A DNA stretch of 64,000 nucleotides from Sphaerotilus uruguayifluvii (lineage in GTDB: Bacteria; Pseudomonadota; Gammaproteobacteria; Burkholderiales; Burkholderiaceae_C), in NCBI RefSeq assembly GCF_013294065.1, contig NZ_JABSNM010000009.1:124001-188000 (forward strand). The letters run 5' to 3'. This document shows, piece by piece, positions 41,405-49,855 of this stretch (position 1 is its first letter; every line of letters starts with the position of its first letter). The notes beneath the pieces were generated by a model that ran no database searches, was not told the origin of the DNA, and saw only the letters and a program-made list of their open reading frames with translations. A program made the position numbers and the translations under genes.

Positions 41405-42733
41405 TCAGCTTCCGGCGCCGGGTCGCAGCTCGATCTCGACGCGGCGGTTGCGGGCCCGGCCCGCCGGGCTGTCGTTGGCCGCGACCGGCGCGCTGTCGCC
41501 GGCGCCGCGCGCCTGCAGCCGGGCGGCCGGCACGCCGGCGGCCGCCAGCAGCTCGCGCACCGTCGCGGCCCGGGCCTCCGACAGATGCCAGTTCGACGGG
41601 AACTGCAGCGAGCGGCTCTGCACGCTGTCGGTGTGGCCGGTCACGGTGATGCGACCGGCCTGGCTGCGCAGCACCTCGGCGACGCGCCGCACCATGGCCT
41701 CGCGGTCGGCGTCGAGCCGGGCGCTGCCGCTGTCGAACAGGCCCTCGCCATGCAGCACGATCACGCTGCGGTCGGCCTCGTCGCGCACCGTCAGCCGGCC
41801 GGAGGCGGCCTCGGCCTGCAGCAGCGGTGCCAGCCGGGGCGCGGCCGCAGGCGGCGAGGCCGCGGGTGCGGCCACCGGCGCGCCCGGCAGCGGGGGCGCC
41901 CGCAGCGCGGCGATGCGGGCGAAGACCGGATCGGAGGCGCTGCCCAGCGACAGCAGCAGCCCGAGATAGAGGCCGAGCAGGCCCAGCGCGGTCAGCGCGC
42001 CGGTGACCCACAGCGGCAGCCAGCCCAGCAGCGGACGGCGCGCCTGCGGCGTGACCTGCCAGTGCTCGGCCAGCGCCGCCGCATGGTCGCCGCGCACGCC
42101 GCGCAGGATCTGCGCGAGCCGGTCGCGCACCGCCTCGAGCTGCGCCGCGCCGCCCTCGACCGCCCGGTAGCGGCCCTCGAAGCCCAGCGTCAGCGCCGCC
42201 AGGATCAGCTCGAGCAGGTCGCGGTTGGTCGCCGGATCCTCGGCCAGGCGGGCCATCAGCTGGAAGACGCGGTCGCCGCCGAAACCCTCGTTGTGGAAGG
42301 TCACCAGCAGGTTGCTGCGGCTCCAGGTGCCGCCGCTGCCCCAGGGCGTGCCGGCGGCGGCCTCGTCGAGCAGGGTGCACAGGATGTAGCGCGCGGCCAG
42401 CACCCGCTCCTGCGGCAGGCCCTGGGCGCGGGCGCGCTGCTCGAAGTCGCGGATCGACTGCGCGACCTGGTCCTTCAGCGCCTGCGGATCGGCGACGCGC
42501 ACGGTCGCGCGCAGCTGCGGCGCCAGGCACAGCAGCGGATTGGCCAGCGCGACCAGCGGATTGAGGCCGGTCTGCGGCAGCGGCAGGTCGGCGGCGACCT
42601 CGGGCCGGGCGCCGGCGGGCGCCGCGGCCGCGCTGCCGTCGGCCCGGGCGCGCCGGCCCGGCGTCGGCATCATGAAGGTGCGCTCGCCGGTCGAGCCGAA
42701 GGGATCGTCGGGCGGCGGCGGCGGGATGCTCAT
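41405..42733 (-). CDS. tssL: T6SS membrane-complex protein TssL (DotU) with OmpA domain
   Basis: A 442-residue evolved TssL. The DotU domain (about 50-235) includes NPLLCLAPQLRATVRVAD, LAARYILCTLLDEA and LLVTFHNEGFGGDRVFQL, followed by the single TM helix (LWVTGALTALGLLGLYLGLL, about 250-270), an Ala/Pro linker and a C-terminal OmpA domain (about 320-442) with GHTDSVQS and LSEARAATVRELLAAAG and NRRVEIEL. The OmpA part would anchor the complex to peptidoglycan, so no separate TagL is needed. The start at 42733 overlaps nothing and lies 20 bases after tssK. Confidence 0.96.
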   Translation of the reverse strand: MSIPPPPPDDPFGSTGERTFMMPTPGRRARADGSAAAAPAGARPEVAADLPLPQTGLNPLVALANPLLCLAPQLRATVRVADPQALKDQVAQSIRDFEQRARAQGLPQERVLAARYILCTLLDEAAAGTPWGSGGTWSRSNLLVTFHNEGFGGDRVFQLMARLAEDPATNRDLLELILAALTLGFEGRYRAVEGGAAQLEAVRDRLAQILRGVRGDHAAALAEHWQVTPQARRPLLGWLPLWVTGALTALGLLGLYLGLLLSLGSASDPVFARIAALRAPPLPGAPVAAPAASPPAAAPRLAPLLQAEAASGRLTVRDEADRSVIVLHGEGLFDSGSARLDADREAMVRRVAEVLRSQAGRITVTGHTDSVQSRSLQFPSNWHLSEARAATVRELLAAAGVPAARLQARGAGDSAPVAANDSPAGRARNRRVEIELRPGAGS

Positions 42734-42753
42734 GCGGTCTCCAGACGGTCGGT

Positions 42754-44103
42754 TCACTGCGGCGCCCGGATGGCCCACAGCTCCATCGCCAGGCCGGGAA
42801 ACTCGCCGCCGATGAAGAAGGCCAGGTGGCCGCTGCGGCCGAAGGCCTGCCAGAGCTCGCCGCCGCGCTCGAGCTCGAAGTAGTGGAAGCCGGCGTGCAG
42901 CGGCAGCTCGCGCGGCACCACCGGCAGGCTGCTCAGGTGCAGGCCGGTCAGGTTGCCGTTGACCACCTCGCGCATGCGCTCGGGCGGGCCGACCTTGAGC
43001 TGCGCCGGCACGCGCAGGCGCAGCTGCTCGGCCGGCAGCTGCGCCTGCACCGCCAGCACCAGCGCGGCCTGGCGCGCCAGCTCGCTGGTCGGCACCACTG
43101 CGGTGTGCCAGCCCTTGCCGCGGTCGGTCAGCGCGATCTGCACCGCCATGCGCTCGGGCTCGAAGGACAGCATCGCGTGCAGCGCCTCCCACACCGGCGT
43201 GAAGCAGCCCTGCAGGTTCTCGTGGTCGTAGACCGGGAATTCCGGCGGCCGGCGCGACGCGCTGGCGAAGGTCGCCAGCTCGCCGGCCAGCGCCAGCGCC
43301 AGATCGAACAGCGTGCGTGGATGTACCGAGGGCGCGCGCGCCAGCTCGTGCCAGCGCGGCTCGTGGCGGTTGAGCATCTGCAGCATCAGGAAGGCCGAGA
43401 TCTCCGCGACCCCGTGGCCGAGCTGGCCCATGTCGCGCGCCAGGGACTGCGCACGCTCGCGCAGCAGCGCGTGAACGCGGCGCACGTCGGCGGGCAGCGG
43501 CGCGCTGGCGTCGAGTCGCCACGCGCCGGGAATGTGGTCGCGGTCGAGCCGCACCGTGCCGTCGCTGCCGCGCTCGAGCACGCGCACCGCCGCGATCGAG
43601 GCCAGGCCGCCGCCGAGCTCGCGCTCGCGCAGCAGCCGCAGGCGCAGCTGGCCGGTCTGGATCTCCTCCGGATCGGCCGAGCCGTCGCAGCTGTCGCGCA
43701 GCCGCTCGGTGCGCGCCTCGTAGCGCGCCATGCCGCGTGCCGAGCCGGTCGTGATGCCCAGGTCGATCTCGTCGGGCCCGTCGGCGCTGGCGCGGGCCAG
43801 CGCCAGGTGGATGCGCTCGCTCTTGAGCTCGGCGGGAATCTCGAGCGGCTCGGGCGGCGCGTCGTGCTGCGGGATCGCGAAGGGCGTGCCGTCGGGCAGC
43901 ACGCCGTGCGCCCGCTCGATGCCGACGCGCCCCTGGGCCAGCAGGCCCTCGTCGATCACCAGCTCGCCGAAGCCCCAGCCATGCTCGCCGGCGGCGCGCA
44001 CCCGCGCATCGAGCAGCCGTTCCTGGTAGCGCGATTCCTGCTGGAAGTGGTGCGGCAGCAGGAACATGCCCTGCGACCAGACGACCTTGCTGCGCCAGCT
44101 CAT
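42754..44103 (-). CDS. tssK: T6SS baseplate connector TssK
   Basis: A 449-residue TssK protein, which links the baseplate to the TssLM membrane complex. The N-terminus is typical (VVWSQGMFLLPHHFQQESRY), as are FGELVIDEGLLAQG and the C-terminal AGFHYFELERGGELWQ and SGHLAFFIGGEFPGL blocks. The ATG overlaps the tssJ stop by four bases, so it is translationally coupled within the tssJ-K-L-M-tagF operon. Confidence 0.97.
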   Translation of the reverse strand: MSWRSKVVWSQGMFLLPHHFQQESRYQERLLDARVRAAGEHGWGFGELVIDEGLLAQGRVGIERAHGVLPDGTPFAIPQHDAPPEPLEIPAELKSERIHLALARASADGPDEIDLGITTGSARGMARYEARTERLRDSCDGSADPEEIQTGQLRLRLLRERELGGGLASIAAVRVLERGSDGTVRLDRDHIPGAWRLDASAPLPADVRRVHALLRERAQSLARDMGQLGHGVAEISAFLMLQMLNRHEPRWHELARAPSVHPRTLFDLALALAGELATFASASRRPPEFPVYDHENLQGCFTPVWEALHAMLSFEPERMAVQIALTDRGKGWHTAVVPTSELARQAALVLAVQAQLPAEQLRLRVPAQLKVGPPERMREVVNGNLTGLHLSSLPVVPRELPLHAGFHYFELERGGELWQAFGRSGHLAFFIGGEFPGLAMELWAIRAPQ

Positions 44104-44693
44104 CGCGGCACCCCGTCGGCCGCGGCCGCATCGGCCAGCGCCAGCGAGCGGGCGCCGGCACGCAGTCGCAGGCGGTTGGGCCGGTTCGGCTGCAGCGGCA
44201 CCAGCAGGCGCCAGCGGGCGTGCTCCAGATCGCGGTAGGCGGCCAGCACGCCCAGGTGGCGCGCACCGGCTGCGGCCTGGCGCTGCAGGCTGCGCAGGCT
44301 GGCCGGCGGCAGGATCCACTCCTCGCGGCCGAGCAGGTCGGCGCCGAGCACCTCGCGCTCGCGCTCGAACAGCGCCATGAAGTCCGCGGCCTCGAACTGA
44401 GCCGGTCCGGCCAGCTCGTACAGGCGCAGCAGCAGCGGCGAGCTGCGGCCGCGCGCGTCCGGATTGAGCTCGGCATCGGTGCTGACCTGCAGGTCCAGCC
44501 GGGTCGGGTCCGGACTCATCAGCCGGGCCAGCAGCGGCTGGGCCGGCTCGGCCGTCGCCGGCGCCGCCGCCGCAGGAGGCCGGCCCGCGCAGCCGGCCAG
44601 CGGGCCGAGCAGCAGCGATCCCAGGATGATCAGGCCGGTGCGGCGCCGCGGCTCGCCGGCGCCGCCGGCGCGCTCGGCGCAGGCATTCGACAT
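44100..44693 (-). CDS. tssJ: T6SS outer-membrane lipoprotein TssJ
   Basis: A 197-residue lipoprotein with a hydrophobic stretch and lipobox LAGC (GSLLLGPLAGCAGRPP). The mature part matches TssJ: DLQVSTDAELNPDARGRSSP followed by LLLRLYELAG, FMALFEREREVLGADL and LGVLAAYRDLEHARWR. TssJ is tethered to the outer membrane and contacts the periplasmic end of TssM. It is the first gene of the minus-strand operon; a dyad resembling the island motif lies 36 bases upstream. Confidence 0.95.
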   Translation of the reverse strand: MSNACAERAGGAGEPRRRTGLIILGSLLLGPLAGCAGRPPAAAAPATAEPAQPLLARLMSPDPTRLDLQVSTDAELNPDARGRSSPLLLRLYELAGPAQFEAADFMALFEREREVLGADLLGREEWILPPASLRSLQRQAAAGARHLGVLAAYRDLEHARWRLLVPLQPNRPNRLRLRAGARSLALADAAAADGVPR

Positions 44694-44722
44694 GCAGACG
44701 AGGATAGCCGCGCACCCGTCGC

Positions 44723-44744
44723 GGTCACCATGACTAAGGTAACC
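44723..44744. promoter_or_regulatory. Extended inverted repeat upstream of tssJ containing a motif variant
   Basis: GGTCACC and GGTAACC flank ATGACTAA; the arms match at 6 of 7 positions, and the middle overlaps a variant (ATGACTAAGGT) of the island motif. It lies 30 bases ahead of tssJ, in the 120-base gap shared with the divergent qor-like gene. Confidence 0.45.
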
Positions 44745-44813
44745 CCGCGAGCGCGCGACTCCGGTAGGCTCGCGCGCGATTGCCCTTCATGGTCCAGGAG
44801 ACAGGAGAACCCG

Positions 44814-45806
44814 ATGCCCGCGATGACCCGCGCCCTGCAGATCCGCCAGTTCGGCGGCCCCGAAGCGATGCAGCTCGTCGAGCTGGAGGTCGGCGAGCCC
44901 GGCCCCGGCGAGGTGCGCATCCGCCACCATGCCGTCGGCGTGAACTTCATCGACATCTACCAGCGCACCGGCCTGTATGCCAACCCGCTGCCGCTGACGC
45001 TGGGCATGGAAGGCGCCGGCGTGGTCGAGGCGGTCGGCGCCGGCGTGACCCATCTGCAGCCCGGCGACCGCGTCGCCTACGCCAGCCAGCCGCCGGGCAG
45101 CTACTGCGAGCTGCGGGTGATGCCGGCGCGCTCGGTGGTGGTGCTGCCCGACGGCATCGACTTCGAGACGGGCGCGGCGATGATGCTCAAGGGCCTGACG
45201 GTGCAGTACCTGCTGCGGCGCACCCAGCCGCAGGGCGGACTGCAGCCGGGCGACTTCGTGCTGTGGCATGCGGCGGCCGGCGGCGTCGGCCTGATCGCCT
45301 GCCAGTGGGCGCGCGCGCTGGGCCTGAGGCTGATCGGCTCTGCCGGCGGCGCCGAGAAATGCCGCCTGGCGCTCGAGCATGGCGCCGAGTTCGCCATCGA
45401 CTACCGCAGCGAGGACTTCGTCGCCCGGGTGCGCGAGATCACCGGCGGGCGCGGCGTGCGTGCGGTCTACGACTCGATCGGCCAGGACACCTTCGAGGGC
45501 TCGCTCGACTGCCTGGAGCCCTTCGGCCTGATGGCCAGCTTCGGCAATGCCTCCGGGCCGGTGCCGCCGGTGAACCTCGGCGTGCTGGCGGCCAAGGGCT
45601 CGCTGCACCTGACGCGCCCGACGCTGTTCACCCATCTGGCCACCCGCGAGAACACGCAGGCGATGGCCGACGAGCTGTTCGAGCGCGTCGGCGCCGGTGA
45701 CATCAGCATTCCGGTGTCGCGGCGCTACGCGCTGGCCGACGCGGCCCGGGCGCACGCCGACCTGGCCTCGCGCACCACCACCGGCTGCCTGGTGCTGCTG
45801 CCTTGA
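44814..45806 (+). CDS. NADPH:quinone oxidoreductase (zinc-independent MDR family)
   Basis: A 330-residue medium-chain dehydrogenase/reductase of the quinone reductase type. The N-terminal GroES-like half has NFIDIYQRTGLY, GMEGAGVVEAVGAGV and LQPGDRVAY; the Rossmann half has HAAAGGVGLIACQWARALG for NADPH, GHAEFAID-like SEDFV, and VYDSIGQDTFEGSL. Zinc ligands of alcohol dehydrogenases are absent. It reduces quinones or enones in the cytosol, probably in stress defence. AGGAG and AGGAGA precede the ATG. It marks the right edge of the T6SS island and is divergent from tssJ. Confidence 0.93.
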   Translation: MPAMTRALQIRQFGGPEAMQLVELEVGEPGPGEVRIRHHAVGVNFIDIYQRTGLYANPLPLTLGMEGAGVVEAVGAGVTHLQPGDRVAYASQPPGSYCELRVMPARSVVVLPDGIDFETGAAMMLKGLTVQYLLRRTQPQGGLQPGDFVLWHAAAGGVGLIACQWARALGLRLIGSAGGAEKCRLALEHGAEFAIDYRSEDFVARVREITGGRGVRAVYDSIGQDTFEGSLDCLEPFGLMASFGNASGPVPPVNLGVLAAKGSLHLTRPTLFTHLATRENTQAMADELFERVGAGDISIPVSRRYALADAARAHADLASRTTTGCLVLLP

Positions 45807-45842
45807 GGCGGGACGGCGGCGGGCCGTCCGAGGTCCGAGCCG

Positions 45843-46712
45843 TCAGTCGCGCGTCTCGCCGTCCGGGTCGCGCTCCTCGTCGATGACCGCATCCCGGTAG
45901 GCGTGCCAGCTGGCATGGCCCAGCACCGGGCCGACCAGCACCAGGCCGAGAAAGCCCGGCAGCATCGCCAGCACCGTCAGCGCGGTGAGCAGCGCGCCCC
46001 AGAAGATCATCACCCCGGGCTGGGTCAGCACCAGGCGCATGCTGGTCAGGCCGGCGGTGATCGCGTCGACCTGGCGGTCGAGCATCATCGGGATGCTGAT
46101 GACGCTGACCGCGAAGATCAGTCCGGCGAAGACCGCGCCGACGCCGAGGTAGGTGACGATGAAGCCGATGTTCTCCGGGTCGAGCAGTGCCATCAGCGAG
46201 CCGCGCAGGTCTGGCATGCCGTCGAAGCTGACCGCGAAGACCACCATCGCCGCGCGTCCCCAGAGCATTTCCAGCACCAGCAGCACGAAGCCGAAGATGG
46301 CCATCTGGCCGAGGTGGCTCTCCCAGGCGATCAGCGAGTCGCCGAAGTCGGGGCGCCCGCCGCGCTCGAGCTTCATCGACACGTCGTACAGCCCCATGCA
46401 CAGGAAGGGCCCCATCAGCAGGAAGCCGGCCGACAGCGCCAGCATGTAGGCCGGCGCGTTCTCGTAGACCTTCAGCAGGCCCCAGCCCATCGCGACGAAG
46501 CACAGGCCGTAGAACAGGCCGATCGAGGGATGGCGGCGGAAGTCGGCCGCGCCGCGGGCGAGCCAGCGCAGCGGGGCGCCGAAGCCCAGCGTGCGCAGCC
46601 GGATCGGCGCCTCGGCCGTCGTGTCGAGCGGCGGTGCGGCCGTGGCGGGGGCGCTGGCGCCCCGGGCTGCATCCGCGGCGCCGGCGTCGGCGGACGTGTT
46701 GATCGGGATCAT
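45843..46712 (-). CDS. DUF2189 membrane protein
   Basis: A 289-residue inner-membrane protein of the DUF2189 type. After an Ala-rich soluble N-terminus and the conserved LGFGAPLRWLARGAADFRRH with PSIGLFYGLCFVAMGW, there are about six hydrophobic helices (for example AYMLALSAGFLLMGPFLCMGL and VMIFWGALLTALTVLAMLPGFL). The acidic tail is cytosolic. The start at 46712 is chosen for the GGATGGAG upstream. No function is known for the family. The gap to lspA is 95 bases. Confidence 0.85.
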   Translation of the reverse strand: MIPINTSADAGAADAARGASAPATAAPPLDTTAEAPIRLRTLGFGAPLRWLARGAADFRRHPSIGLFYGLCFVAMGWGLLKVYENAPAYMLALSAGFLLMGPFLCMGLYDVSMKLERGGRPDFGDSLIAWESHLGQMAIFGFVLLVLEMLWGRAAMVVFAVSFDGMPDLRGSLMALLDPENIGFIVTYLGVGAVFAGLIFAVSVISIPMMLDRQVDAITAGLTSMRLVLTQPGVMIFWGALLTALTVLAMLPGFLGLVLVGPVLGHASWHAYRDAVIDEERDPDGETRD

Positions 46713-46807
46713 GGCGAATCTCCATCCAGGATGTCCTGCGGCGACGATAGCCGCCGCGCCCGACCCTGGACAGATCGGGGAATCCCGATCCGGCACAGCG
46801 CGCCACA

Positions 46808-47332
46808 TCAGCTGCGGCGCACCCTCACCAGCTCGTCGAGCACCAGACCGACCGCGCCGGCCGTGATCGCGCAGTCGGCCAGGTTGAAGGACGGGAAATA
46901 GCCACCCGGGAACAGCGGCGCGAGGGCGGCCCAGTGGAACTGCAGGAAGTCGATCACATGGCCGTGCCAGGCGCGGTCGACGACATTGCCGATCGCGCCG
47001 CCGAGCAGCATCGCCACGCTGAACGCGAACAGGCGCTGGCCGGCATGGTTCCTGAGCATCCAGATGAACAGCGCCGAGGCGGCGAAGCCCAGCCCGATGA
47101 AGAACCAGCGCTGCCAGCCCGCGGCATGCGCCAGGAAGCTGAAGGCCGCGCCGGTGTTGTGCACCCGCACCAGGTTGAAGAAGCCGGTGACGACCTGCCC
47201 GTCGCCGAGCTGGAAGCGCTGCACGATCAGCAGCTTGGTGATCTGGTCGAGCACGATCACCAGCAGCGCCAGCGCCAGCCAGGGCAGCAGACGGGGCGAG
47301 GAGGCGGAGGAAGGACGTTTCTTCGAGGGCAT
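46808..47332 (-). CDS. lspA: Lipoprotein signal peptidase (signal peptidase II)
   Basis: A 174-residue LspA, the inner-membrane aspartyl protease that removes signal peptides of prolipoproteins. Four hydrophobic helices are visible, with the two catalytic regions [20 protein letters not shown] and [11 protein letters not shown], each bearing the active Asp, plus the conserved [13 protein letters not shown]. It would process the several lipoproteins in this window (TssJ, PL7, cytochrome lipoprotein, RlpA). In many betaproteobacteria lspA directly follows ileS; here a plus-strand pair of genes separates them. Confidence 0.97.
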   Translation of the reverse strand: MPSKKRPSSASSPRLLPWLALALLVIVLDQITKLLIVQRFQLGDGQVVTGFFNLVRVHNTGAAFSFLAHAAGWQRWFFIGLGFAASALFIWMLRNHAGQRLFAFSVAMLLGGAIGNVVDRAWHGHVIDFLQFHWAALAPLFPGGYFPSFNLADCAITAGAVGLVLDELVRVRRS

Positions 47333-47790
47333 CGGCAGAGGATGGATCGGCAACGGGGAGGGCAGGCCGGGGCGGGGCTCCGGGAACGCGCGACTTTAGC
47401 GTGCGTGCACGCCGGCGCGCCGACTTGCGGCTTGTCTGCGGCTTGTCACTTGAACAGAACGGCGTGGACGTGATAATTCCGCCCGCCGAACAGGCTGTGG
47501 TACCGCGGTGTCAACCGCCGGAGCATTCCGGTGATGAATGTCGTGACTCAGTTCTCGGAGAAATCCGCTTTTCGGCCTGGGCTTGACCCTCGATCTTGCC
47601 AGTACCAGATGGCGATGAGACAAGTGCGGGCCGACATCGGTGGCTCATCGGCTGAACAGCGTGGCCTGTCCCTCTCTTTTTCGGGCAGCGCGCTGCGGCC
47701 GATGGCCTCAGGGGGTGGCAGGGGCGCGCCATGCAGGGCCGCCTCCGGCCACGGCACTCGCAGACCAACAGACCAGAAGTGACCGGCACC
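47333..47790. other. Intergenic region with a sigma70-like promoter
   Basis: This 458-base region between divergent lspA and the 47791 gene is less GC-rich around 47440-47640. No gene is supported in it. A plausible promoter for the plus-strand pair is TTGAAC (47450-47455), 16 bases, then GATAAT (47472-47477); that would give a leader of about 300 bases. A small frame (47534 onward, MNVVTQFSEKSAF...) exists but has no clear coding signs. Confidence 0.4.
47450..47477 (+). promoter_or_regulatory. Putative sigma70 promoter (TTGAAC-16-GATAAT)
   Basis: A -35 box TTGAAC at 47450-47455 and a -10 box GATAAT at 47472-47477 are separated by 16 bases, upstream of the two-gene plus-strand cassette. It is the best match to the consensus in the region, in otherwise GC-rich sequence. 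Confidence 0.4.
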
Positions 47791-49122
47791 ATGCTCGAAC
47801 CGATCAAGTCCGCCCTCAGGAAGGCGTACTTCTCGAAGCGATTCAATCCGATCGCGGTGAAGACCTACTCGCGGCTGCGGCCGCCGCCCTACATGCGTCC
47901 GCGCATGGAGTTCGACTACGACGTCTGGAACGGCATCTGCGCCTTCCATTCCGACGACGGCCGCCAGATCGGCGAGAACAACACCAATCCCGAGATCTAC
48001 CGCGAGATCGTCGAGACCGAGAGCAAGCCCTGCAAGTTCGAGGGCTCGCGCTACGGTCTGCCGATCAACCTGACGGCGCTGCGCAACGTGATGGCGTCCT
48101 GGGACGACGCGCTGCAGCTGGTCACCACGGTGCGCGCGAACTACATCGCGCGCCGCGGCCTCGACCACTCGCGCTTCAACCTGATGGAAGGCTATGTGCT
48201 GTCCAAGATGGGCGCGGCCTACGTGTCCTATCTGGTGCGTCGCCGCGGCAGCACCTATGCCGCGACGCCGCCGCTGGAGACGGTGTTCTTCACGCTGGGC
48301 GTCGGTCCCTTCATGGTGGTGCGCGCGCTGATGGAGAAGGGCGACCTCACGCCGCTCGATCCGGAACCGATGAGCGGCGAGCGCCTGTACGAGCTGGCCG
48401 ACACCTCCGGCTCGCTGCTGTCGGGCATCAGCGGCCACGGCTGCGCGGGCAGCAAGAAGCTGATCACCCAGTTCCTCGACGCGACGATGAACGGCACCTA
48501 CACCAAGGAGCTGAACTCGACCGAGGTGACGCGCATGCTGTCGGCGATCGACGACTGGGACCGCTTCTACGCCTATGTCTACGCGACCTCGAAGCTGGAG
48601 CTGCTGGTCAAGCTGGCGCAGTGCCTGAGCGCGCAGACGCTGCTGACGCTGCAGGCCGACCAGGCCGGCGCGATGGCGCCGGCCGAGGCCGAGCTGCTCG
48701 CGCGCACGCTGGCCGGCTGCTACCACCGCGCCCGGACCGAGCTCGACGACCGCACCGTGCTGGCGAACCTGCTGAAGGTGGTGCTGGCGCTGCTGGCCGA
48801 GTTCGACGACCACGAGACGCAGGCCGTGCTGACGAAGGCCGGCCTGCTCGGCCCCGACGGCCAGGCGCGCCTGGGCGAGATCTCCGGCCCCGAGGGCCGC
48901 GCCGCGGCTGCGCGCCGGCTGCGCCGCATCACCTCGGTGCTGCAGCCGCGCTGCCAGCAGGAGCTCGACCTGACGAACGAGTCGATCGACCGCTTCCAGG
49001 GCACCAAGGTCAGCGAGGACGACCTGCAGGTGCGCAGCTGCGGCGTGGCCGTGCGGGCGCTGCTGCAGTCGCTCGAGACCGAGCAGGGCCTCGACGGCCG
49101 CGCGGCCGGAGCGGCGGCCTGA
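47791..49122 (+). CDS. Unrecognised 443-residue cytosolic protein paired with a GNAT acyltransferase
   Basis: I do not recognise this protein. It has no signal peptide or TM helix. The N-terminal part is basic and aromatic (FNPIAVKTYSRLRPPPYMRPRMEFDYD), the rest largely helical, with notable blocks DGRQIGENNTNPEIYREIVE, SGISGHGCAGSKKLITQFLD, and ELNSTEVTRMLSAIDDWDRF. The stop overlaps the start of an IucB-like acyltransferase (ATGA), so the two act together; a biosynthetic role (for example in a siderophore or hydroxamate-type product) is only a guess from that partner. The pair is inserted in opposite orientation between lspA and ileS. Confidence 0.6.
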   Translation: MLEPIKSALRKAYFSKRFNPIAVKTYSRLRPPPYMRPRMEFDYDVWNGICAFHSDDGRQIGENNTNPEIYREIVETESKPCKFEGSRYGLPINLTALRNVMASWDDALQLVTTVRANYIARRGLDHSRFNLMEGYVLSKMGAAYVSYLVRRRGSTYAATPPLETVFFTLGVGPFMVVRALMEKGDLTPLDPEPMSGERLYELADTSGSLLSGISGHGCAGSKKLITQFLDATMNGTYTKELNSTEVTRMLSAIDDWDRFYAYVYATSKLELLVKLAQCLSAQTLLTLQADQAGAMAPAEAELLARTLAGCYHRARTELDDRTVLANLLKVVLALLAEFDDHETQAVLTKAGLLGPDGQARLGEISGPEGRAAAARRLRRITSVLQPRCQQELDLTNESIDRFQGTKVSEDDLQVRSCGVAVRALLQSLETEQGLDGRAAGAAA

Positions 49123-49805
49123 TGCCGGCCCGGCCGGAGCCGATGCGCATCGAGCTGCCGGGCGTCGGCCCGGTGCAGGTGCGCGCGCTCGATCCGGAGG
49201 TCGACGCGGTCACGCTGCATGACTGGCTCAGCCGCGACTACGCGCGCTTCTGGGGCATGCAGGGCAAGACGCTGGAGGAGGTGCGCGACAAGTACCGCGG
49301 CCTGCTGGCCGAGGGCCGCGAGGAGATGGCGATCGCGCTCGACGAGCGCAGCGGCCGCCCGCTGTTCGTCTTCATGGCCTACGACCCGCGGCATGACCTG
49401 CTGCAGCGCTTCTACGCGGTGAAGCCCGGCGATCGCGGCTTCCATGTGCTGATGGGGCCGCCGGGCCAGGATCCGGTGCCGGCGCTGACCTTTCACGCCT
49501 TCCGCACGATCGCCCGCTGGATCTTCCGCGACCCGACGGTGAGCCGGCTGGTCGGCGAGCCTGACATCCGCAACCGCAAGGTGCTGGCGCGGCTGGTGCA
49601 GACCGGCTTCGAGTTCGGCTCGGTGGTGCACCTGCCGCACAAGACCGCGCTGATGATCTACATGAGCCGCGAGCGCCACCAGGCGCTGCAGGACGGCATG
49701 CCGCCGCCCAACGGCCCGGTGCCCCTGTCGGACCGCGCGGTGAAGCTGCACATGCTGGCCGGCCGCATCGGTCGCAAGCTCGGGATCTACGAGCGCAACT
49801 GGTGA
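49122..49805 (+). CDS. GNAT-family acyltransferase, IucB/siderophore-type
   Basis: A 227-residue GNAT protein with features of the siderophore acyltransferase subfamily (Acetyltransf_8, as in IucB): LHDWLSRDYARFWGMQGKTL at the N-terminus (substrate-binding H/W-FW region), then PLFVFMAYDP, FHVLMGPP, and the acetyl-CoA region VGEPDIRNRKVLARLVQTGF followed by EFGSVVHLPHKTALMIYM. These enzymes acylate N-hydroxylated amines of lysine or ornithine. No IucA/IucC-type synthetase or hydroxylase is in the window, so the product is unknown. It starts on the stop of the preceding gene. Confidence 0.75.
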   Translation: MPARPEPMRIELPGVGPVQVRALDPEVDAVTLHDWLSRDYARFWGMQGKTLEEVRDKYRGLLAEGREEMAIALDERSGRPLFVFMAYDPRHDLLQRFYAVKPGDRGFHVLMGPPGQDPVPALTFHAFRTIARWIFRDPTVSRLVGEPDIRNRKVLARLVQTGFEFGSVVHLPHKTALMIYMSRERHQALQDGMPPPNGPVPLSDRAVKLHMLAGRIGRKLGIYERNW

Positions 49806-49827
49806 GGCCGTGAGGTCGTGAGACGCC

Positions 49828-49849
49828 GAGGCCCGGGGTGCCGGGCCTC
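49828..49849. terminator. GC-rich hairpin between convergent genes
   Basis: GAGGCCCGG, loop GGTG, CCGGGCCTC: a perfect 9-base-pair stem between the GNAT gene and the convergent ileS. It has no T-tract, so termination would be weak or Rho-assisted; it can serve both strands. Confidence 0.5.
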
Positions 49850-49855
49850 GCCGCC

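Noticed and set aside
47534-47782. Small plus-strand frame before the two-gene cassette
   Set aside because: Weak ribosome site, no recognisable features, composition changes within the frame; more likely leader sequence.
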